From an uncultured Collinsella sp. (GTDB lineage Bacteria > Actinomycetota > Coriobacteriia > Coriobacteriales > Coriobacteriaceae): a stretch of 64,000 nucleotides of DNA. Positions 28,526 to 36,244 of this stretch are shown one piece after another. The stretch spans positions 1-64,000 of the forward strand of contig CAUFBM010000009.1 in assembly GCA_959023295.1 (NCBI GenBank). The letters run 5' to 3'. Positions within the stretch are counted from its first letter, which is position 1, and each line of letters begins with the position of its first letter. A program made the position numbers and the translations under genes. A model generated the notes under the pieces. It saw only the letters and a program-made list of their open reading frames with translations, had not been told where the DNA came from and ran no database searches.

Positions 28526-29461
28526 ATGCAGGAAACTGATTCTCAGTCTCAGGAGCAGGCTACCGCCACCAAGGTCGCATCTGCTCCCGCCAAGTCCCGC
28601 ACGCTGTGGGGCGACGCTTTTAAGCGTCTTCGTAAGAACAAGCTCGCCGTTATCGGTGTCTGCTGGATCATCATCGTCGTTGTGGTTGCCCTGACCGCAG
28701 ATCTGTGGGCTAAGCCCTGGCTCGGTTCGCCGACGGCTTCCGATTCGACCACCATGGCCGAGACATCGCTACTGGCTCCGTGTGCCGAGCACCCGTTTGG
28801 CACCGATGCCCTCGGTCGCGACATTCTCGTCCGCGTTATCTACGGTGCACGCGTTTCGCTTTCTGTCGGTATCATGGCCACCGCCATCTCCACATTGATC
28901 GGCCTGGTCATGGGCGCCCTGGCCGGTTTCTACGGCGGCATTTGGGATACGATCATCATGCGCTGTGCGGACATCTTCCTGGCGTTCCCGTACGTGCTGT
29001 TCGTTGTCGCCATGATCGCCGTTATCGGCCGTGGTCTTCAGAACGTCTTTATCGCCATCGGCATTCTTGGCTGGCCTTCGATTGCGCGCGTCTTCCGCTC
29101 TGCAATCTTGACGGTCAAGGAAAACGACTATGTTGATGCAGCGCGCGCGATGGGTGCATCTGATGCTCGTATCGTCGTGCGTCACATCTTCCCGAACTCC
29201 GTCGCCTCCATCGTGGTCTACGCGACCATGAACATTGGTGGCGCCATTCTGACCGAGTCCGCTCTGTCCTTCCTCGGCATGGGCGTTATTCCGCCTACGC
29301 CTTCGTGGGGCTCCATGATTCAGGACGGTCAGCAGTATCTTCTGACCGCTCCCTGGATGATGATCATGCCCGGTCTGGCAATTCTCTCGACGGTGCTCGC
29401 CTTCACCCTGCTGGGTGACGGTCTGCGCGACGCCCTCGACGTCAAGATGAAGGACGCATAA
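28526..29461 (+). CDS. oppC: Oligopeptide ABC transporter permease OppC
   Basis: Second permease subunit, 311 residues. The N-terminal cytoplasmic tail is followed by a membrane helix near 40-60, the HPFGTDALGRDILVRVIYGARVSL segment, and the EAA loop DYVDAARAMGASDARIVVRHIFPNSV. It ends with GDGLRDALDVKMKDA, the usual OppC end. Spacing to oppD is 2 bp. Confidence 0.96.
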   Translation: MQETDSQSQEQATATKVASAPAKSRTLWGDAFKRLRKNKLAVIGVCWIIIVVVVALTADLWAKPWLGSPTASDSTTMAETSLLAPCAEHPFGTDALGRDILVRVIYGARVSLSVGIMATAISTLIGLVMGALAGFYGGIWDTIIMRCADIFLAFPYVLFVVAMIAVIGRGLQNVFIAIGILGWPSIARVFRSAILTVKENDYVDAARAMGASDARIVVRHIFPNSVASIVVYATMNIGGAILTESALSFLGMGVIPPTPSWGSMIQDGQQYLLTAPWMMIMPGLAILSTVLAFTLLGDGLRDALDVKMKDA

Positions 29462-29463
29462 GG

Positions 29464-30555
29464 ATGAAGAAGAACAAGAACTATGTGGACCTGAAGGATC
29501 AGCCGGTTCCTGAGGGCCAGCATCTGCTCGAGGTCGATGACCTTAAGATGTATTTCCACACCGAGGATGGCGTTGTTCGCGCTGTCGACGGTGTCTCCTA
29601 CACGCTCGATCGCGGCGAAACCCTGGGCGTCGTCGGTGAGTCCGGCTCCGGTAAGTCCGTGACCGCCATGACCATCATGGGCCTCATCTCGATGCCTCCG
29701 GGAAAGATCGAGGGCGGTGACGTTCGCTATCGCGGCCGCTCCATCCTCGAAATGACCGAGGAAGAGATGCAGCACATTCGCGGCAACGATATCGCGATGA
29801 TCTTCCAGGATCCTATGACCTCCTTGAACCCGGTCTATAAGATCGGCAGGCAGGTGGGCGAGGGTCTTCGTCTGCACCGTGGCTACTCCAAGCAGGAGGC
29901 GCTCAAGCGTGCCACCGAGCTTTTGGACCTCGTGGGTATCCCCGAGCCCGAGAAGCGCGTCAATGAGTATCCGCACCAGTTCTCTGGCGGTATGCGTCAG
30001 CGAGTCATGATTGCCATGGCCCTTGCCTGCGATCCCGATATTCTGATTGCCGACGAGCCCACGACTGCCCTGGACGTTACCATCCAGGCTCAGATTATCG
30101 AGCTCATGCAGGAGATGCAGGAGAAGAACGGCAACGCCATCATCATGATTACCCATGACCTGGGTGTTGTCGCCGATATGGCCGATAAGATCATGGTTAT
30201 GTACGCCGGCCGCCCCGTTGAGTTCGGTACTGCTGAGGAAATCTTCTACGAGAGCCGCCACCCCTACACCTGGGGTCTTATCCGCTCCATCCCGGAGCAG
30301 GCAATCGAAGAGAAGAAGCCGCTGACGCCGATTCACGGCAACCCGCCTTCGCTCATGAACCTGCCTGAGGGCTGCGTCTTCTCTCCTCGTTGCCCCTACG
30401 CGACGGACAAGTGCCGCAAGCAGCGCCCTGAGCGCGTTGTCACCGAGTCCGGTCACTATTCTGCGTGCCACTATTCCGGTGACCCCGAGTTCCTCAAGAA
30501 CGCTCCTGAGACGTCCCGTACGCGCAAGGATTCCAAGAAGGGAGGCGAGGCGTAA
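29464..30555 (+). CDS. oppD: Oligopeptide ABC transporter ATPase OppD
   Basis: One of two ATPases of the importer, 363 residues. It has Walker A GESGSGKS, FQDPMTSLNP in the Q loop, the signature FSGGMRQRVMIA, Walker B ILIADEPTTALD and the switch histidine ITHDLG. The C-terminal oligopeptide-transport extension carries a Cys cluster (CVFSPRCPYATDKC and CHYSG) seen in OppD/DppD, where it can bind an Fe-S cluster in some members. The oppF ATG follows its stop without a gap. Confidence 0.96.
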   Translation: MKKNKNYVDLKDQPVPEGQHLLEVDDLKMYFHTEDGVVRAVDGVSYTLDRGETLGVVGESGSGKSVTAMTIMGLISMPPGKIEGGDVRYRGRSILEMTEEEMQHIRGNDIAMIFQDPMTSLNPVYKIGRQVGEGLRLHRGYSKQEALKRATELLDLVGIPEPEKRVNEYPHQFSGGMRQRVMIAMALACDPDILIADEPTTALDVTIQAQIIELMQEMQEKNGNAIIMITHDLGVVADMADKIMVMYAGRPVEFGTAEEIFYESRHPYTWGLIRSIPEQAIEEKKPLTPIHGNPPSLMNLPEGCVFSPRCPYATDKCRKQRPERVVTESGHYSACHYSGDPEFLKNAPETSRTRKDSKKGGEA

Positions 30556-31584
30556 ATGGCAGACAATAACGAGCGCACTCCACTGCTGAAGGTCGAGCAC
30601 CTCTCCAAGGAGTTTCCCGCAGAGTCCGGCATGTTCGCCAAGCGTTTTTCCAAGCGCGTCGTCTCTGCTGTAAACGACATCTCTTTTGAGATTTATCCTG
30701 GCGAGACCTTTGGTCTGGTTGGCGAGTCTGGTTGCGGTAAATCCACCACGGGCCGCACTATCATGCGTCTGACCAAGCCGACCGCCGGCAAGGTGTTCTT
30801 CCAGGGCAAAGATGTTGCCGAGATGAGCAAGCATGAGATCAAGGACATGCGTCGTGAGATGCAGTTTATCTTCCAGGATCCTTATGCTTCGCTCAACCCT
30901 CGTATGACCATCGGTGAGATTGTCTCCGAGCCCATGACCATTCATGGTGTGGGTACCAAGGGGGAGCGCATTGAGCGCGTCCGTGAGCTTCTCGACGTCG
31001 TTGGACTGAACCCCGAGCATATCAACCGCTATCCGCATGAGTTCTCGGGCGGCCAGCGTCAGCGTGTCGGTATTGCCCGCGCTTTTGCGCTGAAGCCCAA
31101 GCTGATTATCTGTGACGAGCCGGTATCCGCTCTGGATGTGTCCATTCAGGCCCAGGTTCTGAACCTGCTCAAGGAACTGCAGGACAAGTTCGGTACCGCG
31201 TATCTGTTTATCGCACACGACCTGTCCGTCGTACAGCACATCTCCGATCGCGTTGCCGTTATGTATCTGGGTAAGATGGTCGAGGTTTCGGACTGGAAGA
31301 CGCTCTATAGCGAGCCTCACCATCCGTACACGCAGTCGCTGCTGTCTGCCGTGCCGGTTCCCGATCCTGATATCCAGAAGACCCGCAAGCGCATCATCCT
31401 CGCTGGCGATCCGCCGTCGCCGCTGGATCCGCCGACCGGCTGCCGTTTCCATACGCGTTGCCCGATCGCGCAGGGTATCTGCTCCGAGAAGCTCCCCGAG
31501 TTTAAGGAAGTTGCACCGGGTCACTGCTGCGCCTGTCACTTCGCGGAGCCGTTCCCGATCAAGGAATCGCACATCGACCTGTAG
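30556..31584 (+). CDS. oppF: Oligopeptide ABC transporter ATPase OppF
   Basis: Second ATPase, 342 residues, with Walker A GESGCGKS, signature FSGGQRQRVGIARA, Walker B LIICDEPVSALD and switch IAHDLS. The C-terminal Cys cluster (CRFHTRCPIAQGIC and CCACHF) is like that of OppD. It is the last gene of the operon. Downstream there is no simple terminator but a 127-nt fold-back element. Confidence 0.96.
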   Translation: MADNNERTPLLKVEHLSKEFPAESGMFAKRFSKRVVSAVNDISFEIYPGETFGLVGESGCGKSTTGRTIMRLTKPTAGKVFFQGKDVAEMSKHEIKDMRREMQFIFQDPYASLNPRMTIGEIVSEPMTIHGVGTKGERIERVRELLDVVGLNPEHINRYPHEFSGGQRQRVGIARAFALKPKLIICDEPVSALDVSIQAQVLNLLKELQDKFGTAYLFIAHDLSVVQHISDRVAVMYLGKMVEVSDWKTLYSEPHHPYTQSLLSAVPVPDPDIQKTRKRIILAGDPPSPLDPPTGCRFHTRCPIAQGICSEKLPEFKEVAPGHCCACHFAEPFPIKESHIDL

Positions 31585-31600
31585 TTGTTTGTTCTCGTCC

Positions 31601-31727
31601 GGGCCCGCCCTGTTGTTACTTTTCAGAACGTCCTCGGACATGCAAGAAACCCCCGCTGCGCACTTCGTGCGGCGGGGGTTTCTTGCGTCCTGCGGAGTGT
31701 TCTGAAAAGTAACACCAGGGCGGGCCC
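31601..31727. repeat. Long fold-back element, copy 1
   Basis: A 127-nt inverted repeat starting 16 bp after oppF. The outer arms are 29 nt each (31601-31629 and 31699-31727) and pair at 28 of 29 positions. Inside is an unpaired asymmetric core, GTCCTCGGACATGC on the left (31630-31643) and GCGTCCTGCGGAGT on the right (31685-31698). A second stem follows, pairing AAGAAACCCCCGC with its complement, with a terminal TTC loop. The inner hairpin with its T run could act as a terminator on both strands. The core recurs in copies 2 and 4 and more loosely in copy 3. Confidence 0.85.
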
Positions 31728-31908
31728 TACGTTAACTCGGCAAGGGGAGTGCGATTCCCTGATCGCTCGCTTAATCTGATAGGGAATTGTGTGAGGCCGG
31801 AGCCTTGGCTCCGGCCTCCCCATATAAGGGCTCGGCAAAGCAGAGCCACTAAATTTGCATCAGCCCTCAAAACATGTTTGAGAACGGTGCCTGGAGTACG
31901 TGCCCCTA
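31728..31908. other. Hairpin-rich gene-free stretch between fold-back copies
   Basis: No gene is seen. It holds a perfect 12-bp stem with a TT loop (31793-31804 with 31807-31818) and several shorter inverted repeats: ATTCCCT...AGGGAAT, GGCTC...GAGCC and CTCAAA...TTTGAG. No promoter or protein-coding signal stands out. It may be further eroded copies of similar elements or part of a structured transcript. Confidence 0.45.
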
Positions 31909-32033
31909 GGGCAGGAATGAGGTTGCTTTCCAACGCATTCCGCAGGGGGCGGCATTATTTTGTAGCGCGAAGCGCGGATCAAAATAATGCCGCATGCCCG
32001 AGGACGCGTTGGAAAGCAACCTCATTCCTGCCC
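31909..32033. repeat. Long fold-back element, copy 2 (reverse orientation)
   Basis: A 125-nt inverted repeat with perfect 28-bp outer arms (31909-31936 and 32006-32033). Read on the minus strand, the core is GTCCTCGGGCATGC (32005-31992) and GCCCCCTGCGGAAT (31950-31937). This matches copy 1 at 13 of 14 and 11 of 14 positions, although the outer arms share no similarity with those of copy 1. The inner stem pairs GCATTATTTTG with its complement and encloses a small GCGC hairpin. Confidence 0.85.
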
Positions 32034-32071
32034 GAACAGGTCAGTCTACCTGCGCATTTACAAATTCGTAA

Positions 32072-32120
32072 ACTTTTTTCAAAAAAGTGCTTGCGCAGTT
32101 CTCGAAACATAGGTTATTAT
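32072..32120 (+). promoter_or_regulatory. tRNA-Leu promoter with upstream A/T palindrome
   Basis: The palindrome ACTTTTTTCAAAAAAGT (32072-32088) lies 2 bp before -35 TTGCGC (32091-32096). The -10 is TATTAT (32115-32120; spacing 18, or 17 if read as TTATTA). The same layout precedes the two other tRNA transcription units in the window. Confidence 0.75.
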
Positions 32121-32177
32121 CTTCCTCGTTGAACGCGCGGGTTCAACAAAGCGAACCGCGAATCAACAACATAGCAT

Positions 32178-32267
32178 GTCGGAGTGGCGGAATTGGCAGA
32201 CGCGCTAGCTTGAGGTGCTAGTGACCGCTTTTTGGTCATGCGGGTTCAAGTCCCGCCTCCGACACCA
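32178..32267 (+). tRNA. tRNA-Leu (GAG)
   Basis: Acceptor stem GTCGGAG/CTCCGAC, D arm, anticodon stem CTAGC/GCTAG with loop TTGAGGT giving anticodon GAG, a long class II variable arm, T arm GCGGG-TTCAAGT-CCCGC, discriminator A and encoded CCA. It is 90 nt including CCA. Confidence 0.95.
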
Positions 32268-32278
32268 TCGCATTTGAG

Positions 32279-32301
32279 AAGCCTCTTCGGAGGCTTTTTT
32301 G
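32279..32301 (+). terminator. Terminator after tRNA-Leu
   Basis: A 7-bp stem (32279-32285 with 32290-32296), TTCG loop, then a run of T residues. Confidence 0.88.
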
Positions 32302-32326
32302 TTACCGATAGACGGTGAGGTTCACG

Positions 32327-34672
32327 ATGGAAACGCTTGAGCGCAATGAGTGGGCGGACGTTGCCCAATTGGTCGAGATCACGAGCGATGCTGTCATTAT
32401 CTGCGAGCTCGACGGAACCATTTTGCATGTAAATAATCGCTTGCTCGACTTGATGTGCGAGGAGCGTTCCGATGTGATCAACGGGGACGTTAAAGACCTC
32501 TTGTACTCGTCGGCTTTTGAACGCGCGACAGAGCATCGGCTTCCTTTTGAGACCAATGGAACAAAGAGCGAGTTGATGCTCAAGTTAAGTGACGGATCGT
32601 TTATTCCCGTCCTGGTTTGTGCCGGCTCGGTTACGCCGCCTCGAATCTTTGGCCGCCGTGCGCCGCGCGTTCTGGTGGCACTCCATAGCATCGAAGAACA
32701 GTATTCGCACGACCGTCAGCTCAAGCGTGCGCTTTCGGAGCTTAGAGTGGCGAATAAGCGTCTCTCGGGTACATTGTCGGTCATTATGAGCACGGTGGGC
32801 TCCGATGAGCTGCCCAGTTTGTTAGATATCGTTTTGAACCAGCTTGTAGGAACGCTCGATGCTTCGGGTGCCGCTATCTATTTTTCTGAGAGCGGCGGTT
32901 TTAAGCTTCGCGGTGTCTCCAAGGAGCTGCACGACAGCTACCTGCCCGAGTTTTTGCCGTATGGCGCTGGCATTCCGACGTATGTTCTTCGCGAGTCGCG
33001 TGCCTGTCGCTTGTCGATTCAACAGGACCTTGAGGGTGATAGGGCTGCCTCCGGTATGTTCATGGACCTGGACAATCGTTCTAAGCACCTGTTGCGCGTG
33101 CAGGATATGCCTCCGTACCGCAGCGAGATCTGTCTTCCCGTTTTTTACGGTACGCAGATCCTTGGCGTGCTGGAAGTTGGTTGGAAGCGCCCTCAGGCAC
33201 CGCTCGCCTATGACGTTAATGTACTCGAGGTCATTTGCGATTACCTGTCTATCCAGCTGGTCGGCATGGCATCGAGCCTTCGCTCTCGTCGCACGGCCGA
33301 GCTTGGCCGCTCGCTCAATGTCTTACGTGATGAGTTGTTTACCTTTCTAGACGATTCCGCCGCGGCTACCCAGGCTATATCGTCCGAGATTTGCAATATG
33401 CTCAACTGTCATTTTTGCCCTGTTGAGTATGACGCCAGTCTGGGCTCCTATGTCATAGATTTTGAAGGCGGCAGTCGCGTTGCTTTGCCGGACGATCCCG
33501 AGAAACTTTTCTTTTCCACGACGGCGCCAGCGGCACGTTTGGGGGTTGGCTCTGATGGCTTTGAGGCGTCTGTTTTGGGCGGCACGAGTGCCGAGGATCT
33601 TAAACACGTCCGTATAACTCGCGTTGACGAATCGATGCCTATGGGAGGCTGGCTTAGGGCGCATGGTCTGCCTTGCCAGGGTCTCTACGTCGACACCGGC
33701 ATCGAGGCGGGGCGCCCGCGCTCTGAGGGTGATGGCAAACACAGCAACGACGCGATCGTTCCTGCTTCTGTTGCGAAAGGCCCGACGACGCGCGCGCTTC
33801 TGCTTCGTGACGGTAGTCAAGAGCCGATTGATGACCTTGAATATGACTACTTGGTGCACTTGGCGCATGACTTTGAACTGATCTACGAGGGCGAATCTCA
33901 AAAGCGCGAGGAGCGCCATATCGCTCAGACCCTCCAGATTGGCATGAGAAATTCGCTTGGTGACGTTCCGGGTATCGCGACCGATTCGGTATACCTTTCG
34001 GCAACGAATTCGGCGTTGGTTGGCGGCGACTTCTATACTCTTGTCCGTCTTCCCGACGATTGCGCCGTTATGATTTTGGGCGATGTATCCGGCAAAGGAA
34101 TCGAGGCGGCGTCGATGTCAGCGCTCGTCAAGACGGCGCTGACGGCCTATGCCTGGGAGGGTGCTGGGCCCGCCCGTATGGCCCGCTCGCTCAATAGCAT
34201 GCTCATGGGCTTTTCGAGGGTCGAGACGTTCGTGACGGCGTTTATCGCCAAGATTGATCTTAAAGCGGGTCGCGCTACCTACTGCTCTGCGGGACATCCT
34301 CCCACTATGGTCATTAGACCGTCGTCGACGCCGCTTGGCGGCGGAGAAACCCGAGGGGGAGAAGTGGAGCTCCTTGGGTGCCAATCGGGCGTGATCGGTG
34401 CCTTTGAGAGCATGGTGTACGAGACAGGCGTGTTTACGTTCGCTCCTGGTGACATGCTATTCATGTATACCGACGGAGCAATCGAAGCACGTGATCGCTC
34501 GGGTGCTTTCTTTGGCGAGCAGCGCCTTCGTGACCTTTTGCTCTCTGTCTCGGGTGAGGGTGTATCGGGAATCTGCGGTAAGGTCTTGGGAGAGCTTGAC
34601 CGCTTTACCGAGTCGGCGCTGGACGATGACATTGCGCTGGTTTCCCTTGAGTTTTTACGGGGTCGATCGTAG
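32327..34672 (+). CDS. PAS-GAF-SpoIIE-type protein serine/threonine phosphatase
   Basis: A 781-residue cytoplasmic sensor phosphatase. An N-terminal PAS domain (about 10-120) is followed by a GAF domain (about 160-310), a less clear sensory or linker region, and a PP2C-like SpoIIE/RsbU domain (about 530-780). The phosphatase metal-binding motifs are present: GGDFY (about 566), GDVSGKGIEA (about 585), SAGHPP (about 654), YTDGAIEA (about 713) and DDDIALV (about 765). Relatives dephosphorylate STAS anti-sigma antagonists in partner switching, and the STAS-containing protein encoded next is the obvious candidate substrate. The ATG at 32327 follows GGTGAGG; a GTG four codons upstream is possible. 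The signal sensed is unknown. Confidence 0.88.
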   Translation: METLERNEWADVAQLVEITSDAVIICELDGTILHVNNRLLDLMCEERSDVINGDVKDLLYSSAFERATEHRLPFETNGTKSELMLKLSDGSFIPVLVCAGSVTPPRIFGRRAPRVLVALHSIEEQYSHDRQLKRALSELRVANKRLSGTLSVIMSTVGSDELPSLLDIVLNQLVGTLDASGAAIYFSESGGFKLRGVSKELHDSYLPEFLPYGAGIPTYVLRESRACRLSIQQDLEGDRAASGMFMDLDNRSKHLLRVQDMPPYRSEICLPVFYGTQILGVLEVGWKRPQAPLAYDVNVLEVICDYLSIQLVGMASSLRSRRTAELGRSLNVLRDELFTFLDDSAAATQAISSEICNMLNCHFCPVEYDASLGSYVIDFEGGSRVALPDDPEKLFFSTTAPAARLGVGSDGFEASVLGGTSAEDLKHVRITRVDESMPMGGWLRAHGLPCQGLYVDTGIEAGRPRSEGDGKHSNDAIVPASVAKGPTTRALLLRDGSQEPIDDLEYDYLVHLAHDFELIYEGESQKREERHIAQTLQIGMRNSLGDVPGIATDSVYLSATNSALVGGDFYTLVRLPDDCAVMILGDVSGKGIEAASMSALVKTALTAYAWEGAGPARMARSLNSMLMGFSRVETFVTAFIAKIDLKAGRATYCSAGHPPTMVIRPSSTPLGGGETRGGEVELLGCQSGVIGAFESMVYETGVFTFAPGDMLFMYTDGAIEARDRSGAFFGEQRLRDLLLSVSGEGVSGICGKVLGELDRFTESALDDDIALVSLEFLRGRS

Positions 34673-34753
34673 ACCGCGATACTTGACGGGCAAAATCTGC
34701 GCAGCTGCAGATATGTATGCATCGAGCGAGCTCTTTTGGGGAACCATGGTCGT

Positions 34754-35500
34754 ATGAATGAGTGGAATGACATAGCGGTTTTGACGCCACCGGGTGATGT
34801 CGACATCGCCTCGGTGTCCGTGCTGCGCCGACGGTTGGATAATCTGATCGACCGGGGCGTGCGTCGCGTTGTCATCAATTGCCAGGCCGTGGGCTTTATC
34901 GACTCGACGGGTTTGGCGTTTTTGCTTACACGTGCCAGAGAGCTCATGAGGCGAGAGGGCCTGCTTTCGCTCGTTAACGCCTCCGATGAGGTCATTCGCT
35001 TTTTGGAGATTGCCCGACTTGTCGACATCCTTCATGTTGCGGGTCCGGCGCGTGAGTCGATTCCCGCTATTCCGGTGGGAGAGTTGCCACGATGGAGCAA
35101 GAGCGTCGAGGTCCGACAGGGTATCGAGAATCTTCCATACTATCGACATCGCATCGCCGAACTCCTTGAATCGCTTCCGTTGCGCCGCGACGAGCGCTAC
35201 GATGTCGCGTTGGCGTCGGGGGAGGCGCTGGGTAATGCCTATGACCATGCGGGCGGTATCGGGTGCGTCCTGACGGTTCAGGCCTATGGCGATCGCGTCG
35301 TGGTTGAGGTGCTTGATCGGGGTGCCGGCTATTCTATCGATGGAGCGAGCGAACCGGTCGCATCTGAGGAACGCGGCCGTGGTATCAAGCTTATGCGTAT
35401 GCTTGTCGATAACGTGGAGGTTGCTCGTCGCACAGACGGCACCGGCACGCGCGTGCAGATGGTGAAGCTATTTAGCGGAGCACTGGAATCGCGTGCCTAG
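34754..35500 (+). CDS. STAS-HATPase fusion (antagonist plus anti-sigma kinase in one protein)
   Basis: A 248-residue fusion. Residues 1-105 form a STAS domain with the phosphorylatable serine in FIDSTGLAFLL. Residues about 115-245 form a GHKL ATPase of the RsbW type with N-box SGEALGNAYDHA, G1 box EVLDRGAGYS and G2 box ERGRGIKLMRMLVDNV. In most systems these are separate proteins: the kinase phosphorylates the STAS protein, and a PP2C phosphatase reverses it. The upstream PP2C gene, 81 bp away, fits this scheme. No sigma factor gene is in the window, so the output is unknown. The ribosome site is weak. Confidence 0.87.
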   Translation: MNEWNDIAVLTPPGDVDIASVSVLRRRLDNLIDRGVRRVVINCQAVGFIDSTGLAFLLTRARELMRREGLLSLVNASDEVIRFLEIARLVDILHVAGPARESIPAIPVGELPRWSKSVEVRQGIENLPYYRHRIAELLESLPLRRDERYDVALASGEALGNAYDHAGGIGCVLTVQAYGDRVVVEVLDRGAGYSIDGASEPVASEERGRGIKLMRMLVDNVEVARRTDGTGTRVQMVKLFSGALESRA

Positions 35501-35545
35501 CCAATCGCTTTAGCGCGTTTAGCCACCAAGAACACGCGGCCGGCA

Positions 35546-35593
35546 ACTTTTTTGAAAAAAGTACTTGCGTCTTTTGGATAACTCGCGTAAATT
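35546..35593 (+). promoter_or_regulatory. tRNA-Gly/Cys/Gly promoter with upstream A/T palindrome
   Basis: The perfect palindrome ACTTTTTT-G-AAAAAAGT (35546-35562) sits 2 bp before -35 TTGCGT (35565-35570), with a 17-bp spacer and -10 TAAATT (35588-35593). Confidence 0.78.
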
Positions 35594-35605
35594 AATAACC
35601 CGCAA

Positions 35606-35681
35606 GCGGACATGGCTCAGTTGGTAGAGCACAACCTTGCCAAGGTTGGGGTCGCGGGTTCGAGCCCCGTTGTCCGCTCCA
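35606..35681 (+). tRNA. tRNA-Gly (GCC), first copy
   Basis: Acceptor GCGGACA/TGTCCGC, anticodon stem CAACC/GGTTG with loop TTGCCAA (anticodon GCC), T loop TTCGAGC, encoded CCA, 76 nt. The sequence is identical to the copies at 35832 and 38120. Confidence 0.96.
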
Positions 35682-35691
35682 TTGCATTTCC

Positions 35692-35714
35692 GGACCGTTT
35701 AGGCGGTCCTTTTT
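35692..35714 (+). terminator. Terminator-like hairpin between tRNA-Gly and tRNA-Cys
   Basis: A 6-bp stem GGACCG/CGGTCC with loop TTTAGG and five T residues. It ends 1 bp before the mature tRNA-Cys, so it may attenuate or mark processing. Confidence 0.75.
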
Positions 35715-35715
35715 C

Positions 35716-35789
35716 GGCGAAGTGGCCAAGTGGTAAGGCAGAGGCCTGCAAAGCCTTTACCCCCGGTTCGAATCCGGGCTTCGCCTCCA
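35716..35789 (+). tRNA. tRNA-Cys (GCA)
   Basis: Acceptor GGCGAAG/CTTCGCC, anticodon loop CTGCAAA (anticodon GCA), T loop TTCGAAT, discriminator T, encoded CCA, 74 nt. A terminator-like hairpin stands on each side. Confidence 0.95.
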
Positions 35790-35798
35790 GGCAACATC

Positions 35799-35820
35799 CG
35801 GGCGCTCCGGCGCCCGTTTT
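35799..35820 (+). terminator. Terminator-like hairpin between tRNA-Cys and tRNA-Gly
   Basis: A 7-bp perfect GC stem (35799-35805 with 35810-35816), loop TCCG, then TTTTGTTTT. Confidence 0.8.
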
Positions 35821-35831
35821 GTTTTACATAT

Positions 35832-35907
35832 GCGGACATGGCTCAGTTGGTAGAGCACAACCTTGCCAAGGTTGGGGTCGCGGGTTCGAGCCCCGTTGTC
35901 CGCTCCA
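35832..35907 (+). tRNA. tRNA-Gly (GCC), second copy
   Basis: The 76 nt are identical to the first copy and carry CCA. There is no separate promoter of the window's tRNA type between the two, so it probably belongs to the same transcription unit despite the intervening hairpins. Confidence 0.96.
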
Positions 35908-35915
35908 ACTATCTT

Positions 35916-35943
35916 ACGCGGTTCTAACGAACCGCGTTTTTTG
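35916..35943 (+). terminator. Terminator after the tRNA cluster
   Basis: An 8-bp stem (35916-35923 with 35930-35937), loop CTAACG and a run of six T residues. Confidence 0.88.
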
Positions 35944-36244
35944 TTGACGCTGCGCGAGCCCCGGGCACCCCATCTTGCCCCCTCAATCGTCGGTCGCGTA
36001 CATAAAGTACGCTTCCCTCCTCTTTCGCGGCAACCTGGGGCACCCGGAGCCCGCTCGCTGTTGTGGCCGGGGGAGTGAGTCTTCCGTTCTTTTCACTAAT
36101 CGATCGATTCGTCCCAGGAGGCTCGAGCCCGAGAGGGAGCGAGCGTTTTGGGGTGTGGCTGTGGCGTTGTTTGCCTCGAATGACAGCTTTGGGCGTATCA
36201 TCGTGGGCATCTCGCAAAACCTCGTTGCAAGGGAGGCTCACCCC
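35944..36244. other. Gene-free interval before the alpha-glucosidase
   Basis: No gene is supported. An imperfect nested inverted repeat spans about 35951-36058: CGGGCACCCCA pairs loosely with TGGGGCACCCGG, TTGCC with GGCAA, and a central GCGTAC-ATAAA-GTACGC is perfect. This resembles the long fold-back elements in layout but lacks the GTCCTC/CTGCGG core. The glucosidase frame is open through the right part, but its ribosome site marks the start at 36245. Confidence 0.45.

Noticed and set aside
29329..31641. A 770-codon open frame on the minus strand across oppC-oppD-oppF, and similar long antisense frames over gpmI, oppA and nrdD.
   Set aside because: They mirror strongly biased sense genes whose codon choice avoids stops on the other strand. 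Their products are unlike any family and lack ribosome sites.
35612..35947. Open frames running through the tRNA-Gly/Cys/Gly cluster and the tRNA-Gly at 38120.
   Set aside because: They are translations of tRNA sequence; the repeated peptide MAQLVEHNLAKVG is the tRNA-Gly gene itself.
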